From Tabrizicola piscis (lineage in GTDB: Bacteria; Pseudomonadota; Alphaproteobacteria; Rhodobacterales; Rhodobacteraceae): 64,000 bases of DNA. A model generated the notes under the pieces. It was not told the DNA's origin and ran no database searches. It worked only from the letters and a program-made list of their open reading frames with translations. How positions within the stretch are numbered: position 1 is the first letter of the stretch; every line of letters starts with the position of its first letter. The translations under genes and the position numbers were made by a program. Positions 16,507 to 25,775 of the stretch are shown piece by piece. The stretch spans positions 2,276,001 through 2,340,000 of the forward strand of contig NZ_CP034328.1 in the NCBI RefSeq assembly GCF_003940805.1, in the 5' to 3' direction.

Positions 16507-17943
16507 GTGGCCACGCAGAAGATGCTGAAGTTCGTCACTCTGGGCAAGGAAATGCCCGAAAAGCGTGACCCGTCGGCGCGCGCGCAGGATTTCCATGAGA
16601 TTTACCGCGAATACGCCGACCAGAAAGCTGCGGAACAGGCCGGGCGCTGCAGCCAGTGTGGCGTGCCCTACTGCCAGTCGCATTGCCCGCTGCACAACAA
16701 CATCCCCGACTGGCTGAAGCTGACCGCCGAGGGCCGCCTGCAAGAGGCCTATGAGATTTCGCAGGCCACCAATACCTTCCCGGAAATCTGCGGCCGCATC
16801 TGCCCGCAGGACCGTCTGTGCGAAGGCAATTGCGTGATCGAACAATCCGGCCACGGCACCGTCACCATCGGCGCGGTCGAGAAATACATCACCGACACCG
16901 CTTGGGAAGAAGGCTGGGTCAAGCCGATCCGCCCACATGCCGAACGCCCCGAAAGCGTGGGTATCATCGGCGCGGGGCCGGGGGGCCTTGCGGCGGCAGA
17001 TGTGCTCCGGCGGCAGGGCGTGCAGGTCACCGTCTATGACCGTTATGACCGCGCGGGGGGCCTGCTGACCTATGGCATCCCGGGGTTCAAGCTGGAAAAA
17101 CCCGTTGTGATGCAACGCATTGACCAACTTGCGCAGGGCGGCGTGCAGTTTGTGGCCAATTGCAATGTGGGCGATGACATCACCTTTGATGCGATCCGTG
17201 GCCAGCATGACGCGGTCCTGATCGCCACCGGCGTCTACAAATCGCGCGACATCGAAGCGCCAGGTGTGGGCGCGCGGGGCGTGGTCAAGGCGCTGGACTA
17301 TCTGACCGCATCCAACCGTCACGGCTTTGGCGATGACGTGCCCGAGTACGACAGCGGTGAGCTGAACGCCCTAGGCAAGCGCGTGGTAGTGATCGGCGGC
17401 GGCGATACCGCGATGGACTGCGTGCGTACGGCGATCCGGCAGGGGGCGTTGTCAGTCAAATGCCTGTACCGCCGTGACCGGGCGAACATGCCGGGGTCCC
17501 AGCGCGAAGTGCAGAATGCCGAGGAAGAAGGCGTTGAATTCGTGTGGCTTTCTGCCCCCAAAGGCTTCACCGGCGGGATTGAGGTTGACGGCGTGATGGT
17601 CCAGAAAATGCGCCTTGGCGCACCGGACGCCACAGGTCGCCAAACCCCAGAGATCATCGAAGGCGCCGACTATGTCGAACCCGCCGATCTGGTCATTCAG
17701 GCCCTTGGGTTCGAGCCGGAGGCGCTGCCGACCCTCTGGGGCGTGCCAGAACTGAAGGTCACCCGCTGGGGCACGATCAAGGCTGACTTCCGTACCCACG
17801 AAACCAGCCTGCCGGGCGTCTATGCGGCAGGCGACATCGTGCGGGGCGCATCGCTTGTGGTCTGGGCCATCCGCGACGGGCGTGAGGCTGCCGATGCGAT
17901 CCTTGGGTATCTGAATCAGACCGGGGCAGTGGCAGCGGAGTAG
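16507..17943 (+). CDS. gltD: Glutamate synthase (NADPH) small subunit
   Basis: 478 residues from a GTG seven bases after GGGAGG; the resulting MATQKMLKFVTLGKEMP start is typical of the family. Two cysteine-rich clusters bind 4Fe-4S (CSQCGVPYCQSHCP near residue 48, CGRICPQDRLCEGNC near 94). FAD-binding GIIGAGPGGLAAADVL and NADPH-binding VVVIGGGDTAMDCV follow. It passes electrons from NADPH to the large subunit encoded at 18740. One gene separates the two subunits. Confidence 0.97.
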   Translation: MATQKMLKFVTLGKEMPEKRDPSARAQDFHEIYREYADQKAAEQAGRCSQCGVPYCQSHCPLHNNIPDWLKLTAEGRLQEAYEISQATNTFPEICGRICPQDRLCEGNCVIEQSGHGTVTIGAVEKYITDTAWEEGWVKPIRPHAERPESVGIIGAGPGGLAAADVLRRQGVQVTVYDRYDRAGGLLTYGIPGFKLEKPVVMQRIDQLAQGGVQFVANCNVGDDITFDAIRGQHDAVLIATGVYKSRDIEAPGVGARGVVKALDYLTASNRHGFGDDVPEYDSGELNALGKRVVVIGGGDTAMDCVRTAIRQGALSVKCLYRRDRANMPGSQREVQNAEEEGVEFVWLSAPKGFTGGIEVDGVMVQKMRLGAPDATGRQTPEIIEGADYVEPADLVIQALGFEPEALPTLWGVPELKVTRWGTIKADFRTHETSLPGVYAAGDIVRGASLVVWAIRDGREAADAILGYLNQTGAVAAE

Positions 17944-18016
17944 CCGAAATCGGCGAACGGAAGACACAGAAGAACTCAATCTTACGGATGGGTCCCCGAC
18001 CCAAGGTGAAACGGTG

Positions 18017-18736
18017 ATGCGGAAACTACTGATCCTGACCCTGATGATCGCCCCGGCGTCCCCCATCCTTGCCGGCAACTGGACCGCGCCAGAGGGGTGC
18101 GAGGTGTTCATGACCGTACAGGCCAAGGCGTGCCGGGTCTCGAACCACTATCGCTGTGCCGCCGACCCTGCGGGTGACCAATGGCGCGCGGATTTCGATC
18201 AGGAAGGCGTGTTCTTCTATTCCCGCATCGACAGTGAGGGGCAGTGGGTCGAAAGCTACACCCTCAACCCTACGGTCCGGCAGGTGCTGGACCCGGTACG
18301 CGCGGACAGCGCCAGCTTTTCCGAGCTTCTGGCCAGCGGTATCGACACTTGGGATTTCGGAATGACGCGCGATGATGGCTCGGCCAGCGGGGCCAAGGGC
18401 TATGACCGGCTGACCGGCAAGACCGTGACAATCGACGGCATCACTTTGCAGGAAACCGAAGTCGATTTCATCGAGACCGACGTGATGGGTAACACCCTCC
18501 GCCGGGCGCGTGGGAATGAGTATATCCACCCTGATTGGCGCCTGTTCTTTGCTGGACCGGGGGAAACCGACCTTGGCGATGGCCAGTGGCGGCCGATTGA
18601 CGGCAGCCCGGTAGAGTTCATCTTTCCGGGCGAGGAAGGGTTTCTTGAGACCCAGCCAAAGTATGATTGTGACGTGTTGTCCGCCGGGGCAATGCCCGCC
18701 CAAACCCCCATTCTGCCAGCCAGCCTTAAGGAGTGA
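18017..18736 (+). CDS. Conserved hypothetical exported protein between gltD and gltB
   Basis: 239 residues with a signal peptide (MRKLLILTLMIAPASPILAG, 1-20). The mature part contains four cysteines, two of them early (GCEVFM, KACRVSNHYRC), suggesting disulfides in the periplasm, and an acidic beta-rich remainder. A GTG one codon upstream is an alternative start. It ends three bases before gltB, so it is cotranscribed with both glutamate synthase subunits; whether it has any role in nitrogen assimilation is unknown. Confidence 0.8.
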   Translation: MRKLLILTLMIAPASPILAGNWTAPEGCEVFMTVQAKACRVSNHYRCAADPAGDQWRADFDQEGVFFYSRIDSEGQWVESYTLNPTVRQVLDPVRADSASFSELLASGIDTWDFGMTRDDGSASGAKGYDRLTGKTVTIDGITLQETEVDFIETDVMGNTLRRARGNEYIHPDWRLFFAGPGETDLGDGQWRPIDGSPVEFIFPGEEGFLETQPKYDCDVLSAGAMPAQTPILPASLKE

Positions 18737-18739
18737 GCC

Positions 18740-21700
18740 ATGACCAAGTATGATGCCGCCTGGGTAAAGGCCGAAGAAGAAAAGCGCGCCTGGCTGGATG
18801 CGAACGGACTTTACAAGGCCGAGGATGAACATTCCTCCTGTGGCGTGGGGCTGGTGGTGTCCATCTCTGGCAAGCCCAGCCGCAAGGTTGTGGAGAACGG
18901 GATCAACGCCCTGAAGGCGGTCTGGCACCGGGGCGCAGTCGATGCCGATGGCAAGACCGGCGACGGCGCGGGCATCCATGTGCAGATCCCGGTCAAGTTC
19001 TTCTACGACCAGGTCCGCCGCACCGGCCATGAGCCCGACATGGGCAAACTGATCGCCGTTGGTCAGGTCTTCCTGCCGCGCACCGACTTTGGCGCGCAGG
19101 AACGCTGCCGCACCATCGTTGAGGCCGAAGTGCTGCGGATGGGGCATTACATCTACGGCTGGCGGCATGTGCCGGTGAACACCTCGGTCCTTGGTGACAA
19201 GGCCAATGCAACGCGGCCCGAGATTGAACAGATCCTGATCCGCTGCGACAAGGACATCGACGCCGAGGCGTTTGAGCGCGAACTGTACATCATCCGCCGC
19301 CGGATCGAGAAGGCGGCGTTGGCCGCGCATATCCAGGGGATGTATCTGTGCAGCCTGTCCTGCCGCAGCATCATCTACAAGGGCATGATGCTGGCTGAAC
19401 AGGTGGCGGTGTTCTACCCCGACCTGATGGACGAACGGTTTGAGAGCGCCTTCGCGATCTACCACCAGCGTTACAGCACCAACACCTTCCCGCAGTGGTG
19501 GCTGGCCCAGCCATTCCGCATGCTGGCCCATAACGGCGAGATCAACACGCTGAAGGGCAACGTCAACTGGATGAAGTCCCACGAAATCCGCATGGCCTCC
19601 AACAACTTTGGCGAGGCGGCTGAGGATATCAAGCCAATCATCCCGTCAGGGACGTCCGACTCGGGTGCGCTGGACGCGGTGTTTGAGGTGCTGGTGCGGT
19701 CGGGGCGCTCGGCGCCCTTGGCCAAGACCATGTTGGTGCCTGAGGCGTGGTCTAAGGCCACGACCGACATGCCGCAGGCCTGGGCGGACATGTATTCCTA
19801 CTGCAACTCGGTGATCGAGCCTTGGGACGGCCCGGCCGCACTGGCAATGACCGACGGCCGCTGGGTCTGCGGCGGGCTGGACCGGAATGGCCTGCGCCCC
19901 ATGCGCTATGTGGTGACAGGCGACGGGATGCTGATTGCCGGGTCTGAAGCCGGGATGGTGCCGGTCGACGAAAGCACCGTTCGGGAAAAAGGCGCGCTTG
20001 GGCCGGGGCAGATGATCGCCGTCGATATGACCGAGGGCAAACTTTACCACGACGTCGAGATGAAGAACAAACTGGCCGCCGCACAACCCTATGCGGATTG
20101 GGTGGGCAAGATTGTCGATCTGAACGCGCTGCTGAAGGACGTCCCCGAAACGCAAGTGTTTGCCGGATCAGAACTACGCAAGCGGCAGATCGCGGCAGGG
20201 TTCACGGTAGAGGAACTGGAACAGGTTCTGGCCCCGATGGCCGAGGACGGCAAGGAAATGGTCGCGTCGATGGGCGACGACACCCCGCCTGCGGTGCTGT
20301 CCAACGTCTACCGGCCGCTCAGCCACTACTTCCGCCAGAACTTCAGCCAGGTGACGAACCCGCCCATCGACAGCCTTCGTGAGGGCCGGGTGATGAGCCT
20401 GAAGACCCGGTTCGGCAACCTGAAGAACGTGCTGGATGAATCCTCCAGCCAGACGGAAATTCTGGTGCTGGAAAGCCCCTTCCTTGCGAACCGCGAGTTT
20501 GAGGTGATGGTGGACCGCTTCGGTGATCAGGTGGCCTTCATCGACTGCACTTTCCCGGTCGGGCCTTCCCTGGATGACCTGCGCGTCGGGCTTGAACGTA
20601 TTCGGGCCGAGGCGGAGGATGCCGTCCGGTCGGGTGCCGGGCAGCTGGTCCTGACCGACGAACATCAGGGGCCAGAGAAGGTGGGGATGCCGATGATCCT
20701 TGCCACCTCAGCCGTGCACAGCTGGCTGACGCGCAAGGGTCTGCGGACATTCTGCAGCATCAACGTGCGGTCGGCTGAATGCATTGATCCGCACTACTTC
20801 GCCGTGCTGATCGGGTCGGGGGCGACGACGGTAAACCCCTATCTCGCGCAGGATTCGATTGCTGACCGGATTGAGCGGGGCCTGCTGGAAGGCAGCCTGA
20901 CCGATGCCATGCGGCGCTACCGCGATGCCATCGACGCGGGTTTGCTGAAGATCATGTCGAAGATGGGGATCTCGGTCGTTTCCAGCTACCGCGGCGGGCT
21001 GAACTTTGAAGCGGTGGGGCTTAGCCGCGCGATGGTGGCGGAATACTTCCCCGGCATGCAAAGCCGTATCTCCGGCATCGGCCTGACCGGGGTGGAGCAG
21101 AAACTGGAAGAGGTCCACGCGCGCGGTTGGCGCGGTGGGGCGGATGTGTTGCCGATTGGCGGCTTCTACAAGGCGCGGCGGTCGGGCGAAAAGCATGCCT
21201 GGGAAGCGCAGACGATGCATATGCTGCAATCGGCCTGCGACCGGGCCAGCTATGATCTGTGGAAGCAGTACTCGGCTGCAATGCGGGCCAATCCGCCGAT
21301 CCACCTGCGGGATCTCTTGGACATCAAGACGCTGGGCAAGCCGGTGCCGATTGAGGAGGTGGAGTCGATCACCTCGATCCGCAAACGCTTCGTGACGCCG
21401 GGCATGTCCTTGGGGGCGTTGAGCCCTGAGGCGCACAAGACGCTGAACGTGGCGATGAACCGGATTGGTGCAAAGAGCGACTCTGGTGAGGGCGGCGAGG
21501 ACCCGGCCCATTTCGTGCCGGAACCGAACGGCGACAACCCAAGCGCCAAGATCAAGCAGGTGGCGTCCGGGCGCTTTGGCGTTACGGCAGAGTACCTGAA
21601 CGCCTGTGAAGAGCTTGAGATCAAGGTCGCGCAAGGGGCGAAGCCCGGTGAGGGTGGGCAACTGCCGGGGATGAAGGTCACGGCGCTGATTGCCCGGCTG

Positions 21701-23278
21701 CGGCACAGCACCCCGGGAGTGACGCTGATCAGCCCACCGCCGCACCACGACATCTATTCGATCGAAGACCTCGCCCAGCTGATCTACGACCTGAAGCAGA
21801 TCAACCCACGTGCCAAGGTGACGGTGAAATTGGTGTCGTCTTCGGGCGTCGGGACCATCGCGGCGGGCGTGGCGAAGGCCAAAGCCGACGTGATCCTGAT
21901 TTCCGGACATAACGGCGGCACGGGCGCGAGCCCGGCGACCAGCATCAAGTATGCGGGCCTGCCGTGGGAAATGGGCCTGACCGAGGCGCATCAGGTGCTG
22001 TCGATGAACAACCTGCGCGAGCGGGTGACGCTGCGGACCGATGGCGGTCTGCGGACCGGGCGGGACATCGTGATGGCGGCGATGCTCGGGGCCGAGGAGT
22101 ACGGCATCGGGACCGCCGCGCTGATCGCCATGGGCTGCATCATGGTGCGCCAGTGCCAAAGCAACACCTGCCCGGTGGGTGTGTGTACGCAGAACGAGGC
22201 GCTGCGGGCCAAGTTCACGGGGTCGGCGGACAAGGTGGTGAACCTCATCACCTTCTATGCCCAGGAAGTGCGGGAGATCCTTGCCAGCATAGGCGCGCGG
22301 TCGATGGATGAAATCATCGGTCGGGCGGACTTGCTGACCCAGGTTTCGCGCGGCGCTGCCAACCTTGATGACCTTGACCTGAACCCGATGCTGATCAGCG
22401 TCGATGGCGCGCAGCGGATCACCTATGACCGCTCCAAACCCCGGAACGCCGTGCCGGACACGCTGGACGCCGACATCATCCGCGACGGGCATCGCTTCTT
22501 CGAGGATGGCGAAAAGATGCAGCTGTCCTACGCGGTGCGGAACACGCTGCGGACCATCGGGACGCGGGCCAGCAGCCATATCGTCAAGAAGTTCGGGATG
22601 CGCAACGCGCTGCAGCCTGACCACCTGACGGTCAAGCTGACCGGGTCTTGCGGGCAGTCTTTGGGCGCATTCTCGGTGCGCGGCCTTAAGCTGGAAGTGC
22701 AGGGCGATGCCAACGACTACGTTGGCAAGGGCCTGTCGGGTGGCACGATCACCGTGCGGCCGCTGATGTCCTCACCCCTGAAGGCAGAAGAGAACACGAT
22801 CATCGGCAATACCGTGCTCTATGGTGCGACCGATGGCTTCCTGTTCGCCAGCGGGCGGGCGGGGGAACGGTTTGCCGTGCGGAACTCCGGCGCCAGCGTG
22901 GTTGTCGAGGGCTGCGGGTCGAACGGGTGTGAATACATGACCGGCGGCGTGGCGGTGATCCTTGGCCGGATCGGGGCCAACTTTGGTGCCGGGATGACCG
23001 GGGGCATGGCCTATGTCTACGACCCGAAGGGCGTGGCCGAGGATTTCATGAACCAGGAAACGATCCTGACCTGCGCTGTCGGCCACCCGCATTGGGAAAT
23101 GCAGCTGAAAGGCCTGATCACCCGCCATGTTGAGGAAACCGGATCGCGGCTTGCCGAACGCATCCTTGCCAATTGGGACATCGAGCGGCTGAATTTCATC
23201 CAAGTCTGCCCGAAAGAGATGCTCAGCCGCTTGGCCTATCCTCTCAGCGACGAAGTGGCGAAAGTGCCGGCTGAGTAG
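18740..23278 (+). CDS. gltB: Glutamate synthase (NADPH) large subunit
   Basis: 1512 residues, full length for the family. The glutaminase domain nucleophile is Cys34 in HSSCGVGLV, preceded by a propeptide normally removed. The central and FMN-binding synthase domains follow (GHNGGTGASP near 1055), and the 3Fe-4S cysteines are in CIMVRQCQSNTCPVGVC near 1134. The C-terminal beta-helix (GxxG repeats) closes the protein. Together with GltD it makes two glutamates from glutamine and 2-oxoglutarate. Confidence 0.98.
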   Translation: MTKYDAAWVKAEEEKRAWLDANGLYKAEDEHSSCGVGLVVSISGKPSRKVVENGINALKAVWHRGAVDADGKTGDGAGIHVQIPVKFFYDQVRRTGHEPDMGKLIAVGQVFLPRTDFGAQERCRTIVEAEVLRMGHYIYGWRHVPVNTSVLGDKANATRPEIEQILIRCDKDIDAEAFERELYIIRRRIEKAALAAHIQGMYLCSLSCRSIIYKGMMLAEQVAVFYPDLMDERFESAFAIYHQRYSTNTFPQWWLAQPFRMLAHNGEINTLKGNVNWMKSHEIRMASNNFGEAAEDIKPIIPSGTSDSGALDAVFEVLVRSGRSAPLAKTMLVPEAWSKATTDMPQAWADMYSYCNSVIEPWDGPAALAMTDGRWVCGGLDRNGLRPMRYVVTGDGMLIAGSEAGMVPVDESTVREKGALGPGQMIAVDMTEGKLYHDVEMKNKLAAAQPYADWVGKIVDLNALLKDVPETQVFAGSELRKRQIAAGFTVEELEQVLAPMAEDGKEMVASMGDDTPPAVLSNVYRPLSHYFRQNFSQVTNPPIDSLREGRVMSLKTRFGNLKNVLDESSSQTEILVLESPFLANREFEVMVDRFGDQVAFIDCTFPVGPSLDDLRVGLERIRAEAEDAVRSGAGQLVLTDEHQGPEKVGMPMILATSAVHSWLTRKGLRTFCSINVRSAECIDPHYFAVLIGSGATTVNPYLAQDSIADRIERGLLEGSLTDAMRRYRDAIDAGLLKIMSKMGISVVSSYRGGLNFEAVGLSRAMVAEYFPGMQSRISGIGLTGVEQKLEEVHARGWRGGADVLPIGGFYKARRSGEKHAWEAQTMHMLQSACDRASYDLWKQYSAAMRANPPIHLRDLLDIKTLGKPVPIEEVESITSIRKRFVTPGMSLGALSPEAHKTLNVAMNRIGAKSDSGEGGEDPAHFVPEPNGDNPSAKIKQVASGRFGVTAEYLNACEELEIKVAQGAKPGEGGQLPGMKVTALIARLRHSTPGVTLISPPPHHDIYSIEDLAQLIYDLKQINPRAKVTVKLVSSSGVGTIAAGVAKAKADVILISGHNGGTGASPATSIKYAGLPWEMGLTEAHQVLSMNNLRERVTLRTDGGLRTGRDIVMAAMLGAEEYGIGTAALIAMGCIMVRQCQSNTCPVGVCTQNEALRAKFTGSADKVVNLITFYAQEVREILASIGARSMDEIIGRADLLTQVSRGAANLDDLDLNPMLISVDGAQRITYDRSKPRNAVPDTLDADIIRDGHRFFEDGEKMQLSYAVRNTLRTIGTRASSHIVKKFGMRNALQPDHLTVKLTGSCGQSLGAFSVRGLKLEVQGDANDYVGKGLSGGTITVRPLMSSPLKAEENTIIGNTVLYGATDGFLFASGRAGERFAVRNSGASVVVEGCGSNGCEYMTGGVAVILGRIGANFGAGMTGGMAYVYDPKGVAEDFMNQETILTCAVGHPHWEMQLKGLITRHVEETGSRLAERILANWDIERLNFIQVCPKEMLSRLAYPLSDEVAKVPAE

Positions 23279-23314
23279 GAATCGGCTGCTCAAACCGCTT
23301 TGGGTGTGATAAAC

Positions 23315-23341
23315 GGGGTCGTCGCCATGTGCGGCGGCCCC
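23315..23341 (+). terminator. Hairpin between gltB and the DUF1269 gene
   Basis: An 11-bp stem with two G-T wobbles (GGGGTCGTCGC/GCGGCGGCCCC) and a 5-base loop lies 37 bases after gltB. It is followed only by ATTTC, a weak T tract, and ends six bases before the AGGAGG of the next gene. It could be a gltB terminator or a hairpin limiting access to the ribosome site. Confidence 0.45.
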
Positions 23342-23357
23342 ATTTCAGGAGGAAGCC

Positions 23358-23894
23358 ATGTCTGACCTGATCATCGTTGCCTTCCCGGATGAGGCGACCG
23401 CCTTTGCCGCGGCCGAAGCACTGGTTCTGTTGCAAAAGCAGTATCTCATCGAGATGGAGGACGTCGTCGTTGTCACCCGGGACGAAGCAGGCAAGGTGAC
23501 GCTGAACCAGTCGATCAACCTGACCACCGGCGGGGCGATTGGCGGCGGGATCTGGGGGACGCTGATCGGTATCCTGTTCCTCAACCCCCTCGTGGGCGCG
23601 GCAGTGGGGGCAGGGGCCGGGGCGCTGGCGGGCAAGTTCAGCGACATCGGCATTGACGACAAATTCCTGCGCGACGTGGGCAGCAGCCTGGACAAGGGTG
23701 GCGCTGCGGTCGGAATGCTGATCCGCAAGATCACGACGGACAAGGTTCTGGAACGGCTGGAACCCTTCCGTGAAAAGGGCCGCGTGATCCACACCTCGCT
23801 TAGCCATGAGGCAGAGGCCGGATTGAAGAAATTCCTTGAAAAGGTGCCGCCGATGCAGTGGCCACAGGATCAGCTTGGCGGCGGGCGGAAGTAG
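23358..23894 (+). CDS. DUF1269 family membrane protein
   Basis: 178 residues after a strong AGGAGG site. The N-terminal 60 residues form an alpha/beta soluble part, followed by glycine-zipper hydrophobic segments (GGAIGGGIWGTLIGILF and VGAAVGAGAGALAG, about 56-93) and a soluble tail. This matches the DUF1269 proteins that are widespread in proteobacteria and often stress-related; no biochemical function is established. It stands alone, with mtgA 45 bases downstream. Confidence 0.85.
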   Translation: MSDLIIVAFPDEATAFAAAEALVLLQKQYLIEMEDVVVVTRDEAGKVTLNQSINLTTGGAIGGGIWGTLIGILFLNPLVGAAVGAGAGALAGKFSDIGIDDKFLRDVGSSLDKGGAAVGMLIRKITTDKVLERLEPFREKGRVIHTSLSHEAEAGLKKFLEKVPPMQWPQDQLGGGRK

Positions 23895-23939
23895 GCCTTG
23901 CTCTTGACGGGGCGCAGCCGCCCGCGTCTAACGTCCCGC

Positions 23940-24707
23940 ATGAGCGAAAAAAGCGACCCGACCCCCTCTGAAAAGCAGGGCCCCGCAAAGCGGAAACGCA
24001 AGCCAAAGGCCGAGGCTGCAGCTGTGCCAAAGCCGCGCCTCTGGCGGGTGCTGGCGAAATGGGTTTCGCGGTTTCTGGGCGGTGTCGCCGCTGTCTATGC
24101 CGTTCTGATCCTGCTGTTCAGCTTTGTCCCGCCGCCGATCAACTTTTACCAATTGGGTGAGGTTTGGCGCTTGGGCGCAATCGACAAGGATTGGGTCAGC
24201 TGGGAAGAAATTGCCCCGGTTATGGGTCGTTCGGCCGTGGCGGCAGAGGATGCGAATTTCTGCAACCACTGGGGCTTCGACATGGCCGCAATCCGCGAGG
24301 CGATCGAAGCAGGCAGCAACCGGGGCGCTTCGACGATCAGCCAGCAAGTCGTGAAGAACGTCTTCCTTTGGCACGGACGCAGCTATGCCCGAAAGGCAAT
24401 GGAAGCGATCCTGACGCCCATGGTCGAACTTGTCTGGTCGAAAGAGCGTATCCTTGAGGTCTATCTGAACGTGGCCGAGTTTGATGAGGGCGTCTTTGGT
24501 GTGCAGGCGGCAGCGCAGCACCATTTCGGCGTGGATGCCCGCGACCTCAGCGCCCTGCAAGCTGCCCGCCTTGCCGCCGTCTTGCCCGACCCCAAGGGCC
24601 GAAGCGCATCCGAGCCGTCAAGCTTTGTCCGCAGCCGGACGCGCAGCATCATCTCGGGCGCGGAAACCATCGCGGCTGACGGACGCTCCGCCTGTTTCGA
24701 GGGCTGA
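23940..24707 (+). CDS. mtgA: Monofunctional peptidoglycan glycosyltransferase
   Basis: 255 residues from ATG 23940, preferred over an upstream in-frame start that would overlap the DUF1269 stop region. A lysine-rich cytoplasmic tail is followed by one membrane anchor (about 42-62). The GT51 domain then shows the catalytic glutamate in AAEDANFCNHWGFD, GASTISQQVVKN, and KERILEVYLN. It polymerises lipid II into glycan strands at the inner membrane. Only the glycosyltransferase domain is present, with no transpeptidase. Confidence 0.94.
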   Translation: MSEKSDPTPSEKQGPAKRKRKPKAEAAAVPKPRLWRVLAKWVSRFLGGVAAVYAVLILLFSFVPPPINFYQLGEVWRLGAIDKDWVSWEEIAPVMGRSAVAAEDANFCNHWGFDMAAIREAIEAGSNRGASTISQQVVKNVFLWHGRSYARKAMEAILTPMVELVWSKERILEVYLNVAEFDEGVFGVQAAAQHHFGVDARDLSALQAARLAAVLPDPKGRSASEPSSFVRSRTRSIISGAETIAADGRSACFEG

Positions 24708-24800
24708 CGGTACAGCGCCAGTGGACGTGCCTGCACTCACCCGAAGACGGATGTGGCTCTGCTCGCAGGCTCCGGAGCTTGGGACCAAGGGCGAAGGTCG

Positions 24801-25775
24801 CTAGCTCTGCGCCGCCACTTTGGCCCGCAGTCGGATCAGGGCCAGAACCGTGTCGATGGTCGGGGTTGGCGTGTCGGTCAGCCTGCCAAGCTCGGCCACC
24901 GAACCGACCAGCGCCTCAATCTCCATCGGGCGGGCGGCCAGCAGGTCTTGCAGCATCGACGTGCGATGGGCCCCGACGGCAGCCCCACCGTCAATCCGCC
25001 GGTCAACGTCAATCGGGAAGGTCACGCCAAGCTTTTCGGCGACCACCTGCGCCTCGACCATCATCGCACGCGCGACAGATCGGGTACCGGGGTCAGTGCA
25101 AAGCACGTCCAGCGTGGCATGGGTCAGGGCCGAGATCGGGTTGAAGGACAGGTTGCCCCAAAGCTTCACCCAGATCTCGTCGCGCAGGCGCGGGCGGACG
25201 GGGGCCTTGAGGCCAGCGGCAGTGAGGGCTTCGGACAGGCGCAGGGCGCGGGCGGATTTTTCGCCCGAAGGTTCCCCCAGCGAAAAGCGGTTGCCTTCGA
25301 CATGGGTGATGGTGCCGGGCTCCGACACCTCAGCCGCCGGGTACACGACGCAGCCCAGCACGCGGTCGGGGCCGAACCCGTCCCACTGCGCATTGCCGGG
25401 GTCGACCGATTGCAGGCGTGTGCCTTCCAGTGGCCCGCCAAGGCGGTGGAAGTACCACCACGGCACGCCGTTGACGCCGCTGACCAGCGTGCTGTCGTCG
25501 CCCAGAAGCGGGGTGATCTGGCCAACGACCGCGGGAACCGAATGGGCCTTGAGCGTCAGGATCACATAGTCTTGCGGGCCAAGCGTGCGGGCATCGTCCG
25601 TCGCGCGGACCTTGAGGGTCGTGGCCTTGCCCTCCTCGATCAGGGTCAGGCCCTTGGATTGCAGCGCAGCCAGATGTGGCCCCCGCGCGACCAGTGACAC
25701 ATCGGCCCCCACGGCGGCAAGTTTCGCCCCCATATAGCCGCCGATGGCCCCGGCGCCAAAGATGCAGATCTTCAT
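24801..25775 (-). CDS. Ketopantoate reductase (PanE/ApbA) family protein
   Basis: 324 residues with the N-terminal NADP loop CIFGAGAIGGYMGAKLA (3-19) and the ApbA C-terminal helical domain. True PanE reduces 2-dehydropantoate in pantothenate synthesis. This copy is the last gene of a catabolic operon, start/stop coupled (ATGA) to the CoA ligase, so it may instead reduce or oxidise another 2-keto/2-hydroxy acid in that pathway. Sequence alone cannot decide. Confidence 0.88.
   Translation of the reverse strand: MKICIFGAGAIGGYMGAKLAAVGADVSLVARGPHLAALQSKGLTLIEEGKATTLKVRATDDARTLGPQDYVILTLKAHSVPAVVGQITPLLGDDSTLVSGVNGVPWWYFHRLGGPLEGTRLQSVDPGNAQWDGFGPDRVLGCVVYPAAEVSEPGTITHVEGNRFSLGEPSGEKSARALRLSEALTAAGLKAPVRPRLRDEIWVKLWGNLSFNPISALTHATLDVLCTDPGTRSVARAMMVEAQVVAEKLGVTFPIDVDRRIDGGAAVGAHRTSMLQDLLAARPMEIEALVGSVAELGRLTDTPTPTIDTVLALIRLRAKVAAQS

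Noticed and set aside
20708..22624. 638-codon open frame antisense to gltB
   Set aside because: It lies wholly opposite the highly conserved gltB and has a proline/arginine/histidine-rich, low-complexity product typical of G+C-rich antisense frames.
24753..25697. 314-codon plus-strand frame opposite the PanE-family gene
   Set aside because: It is fully antisense to a gene with clear NADP-binding and ApbA domains and has no motif of its own.
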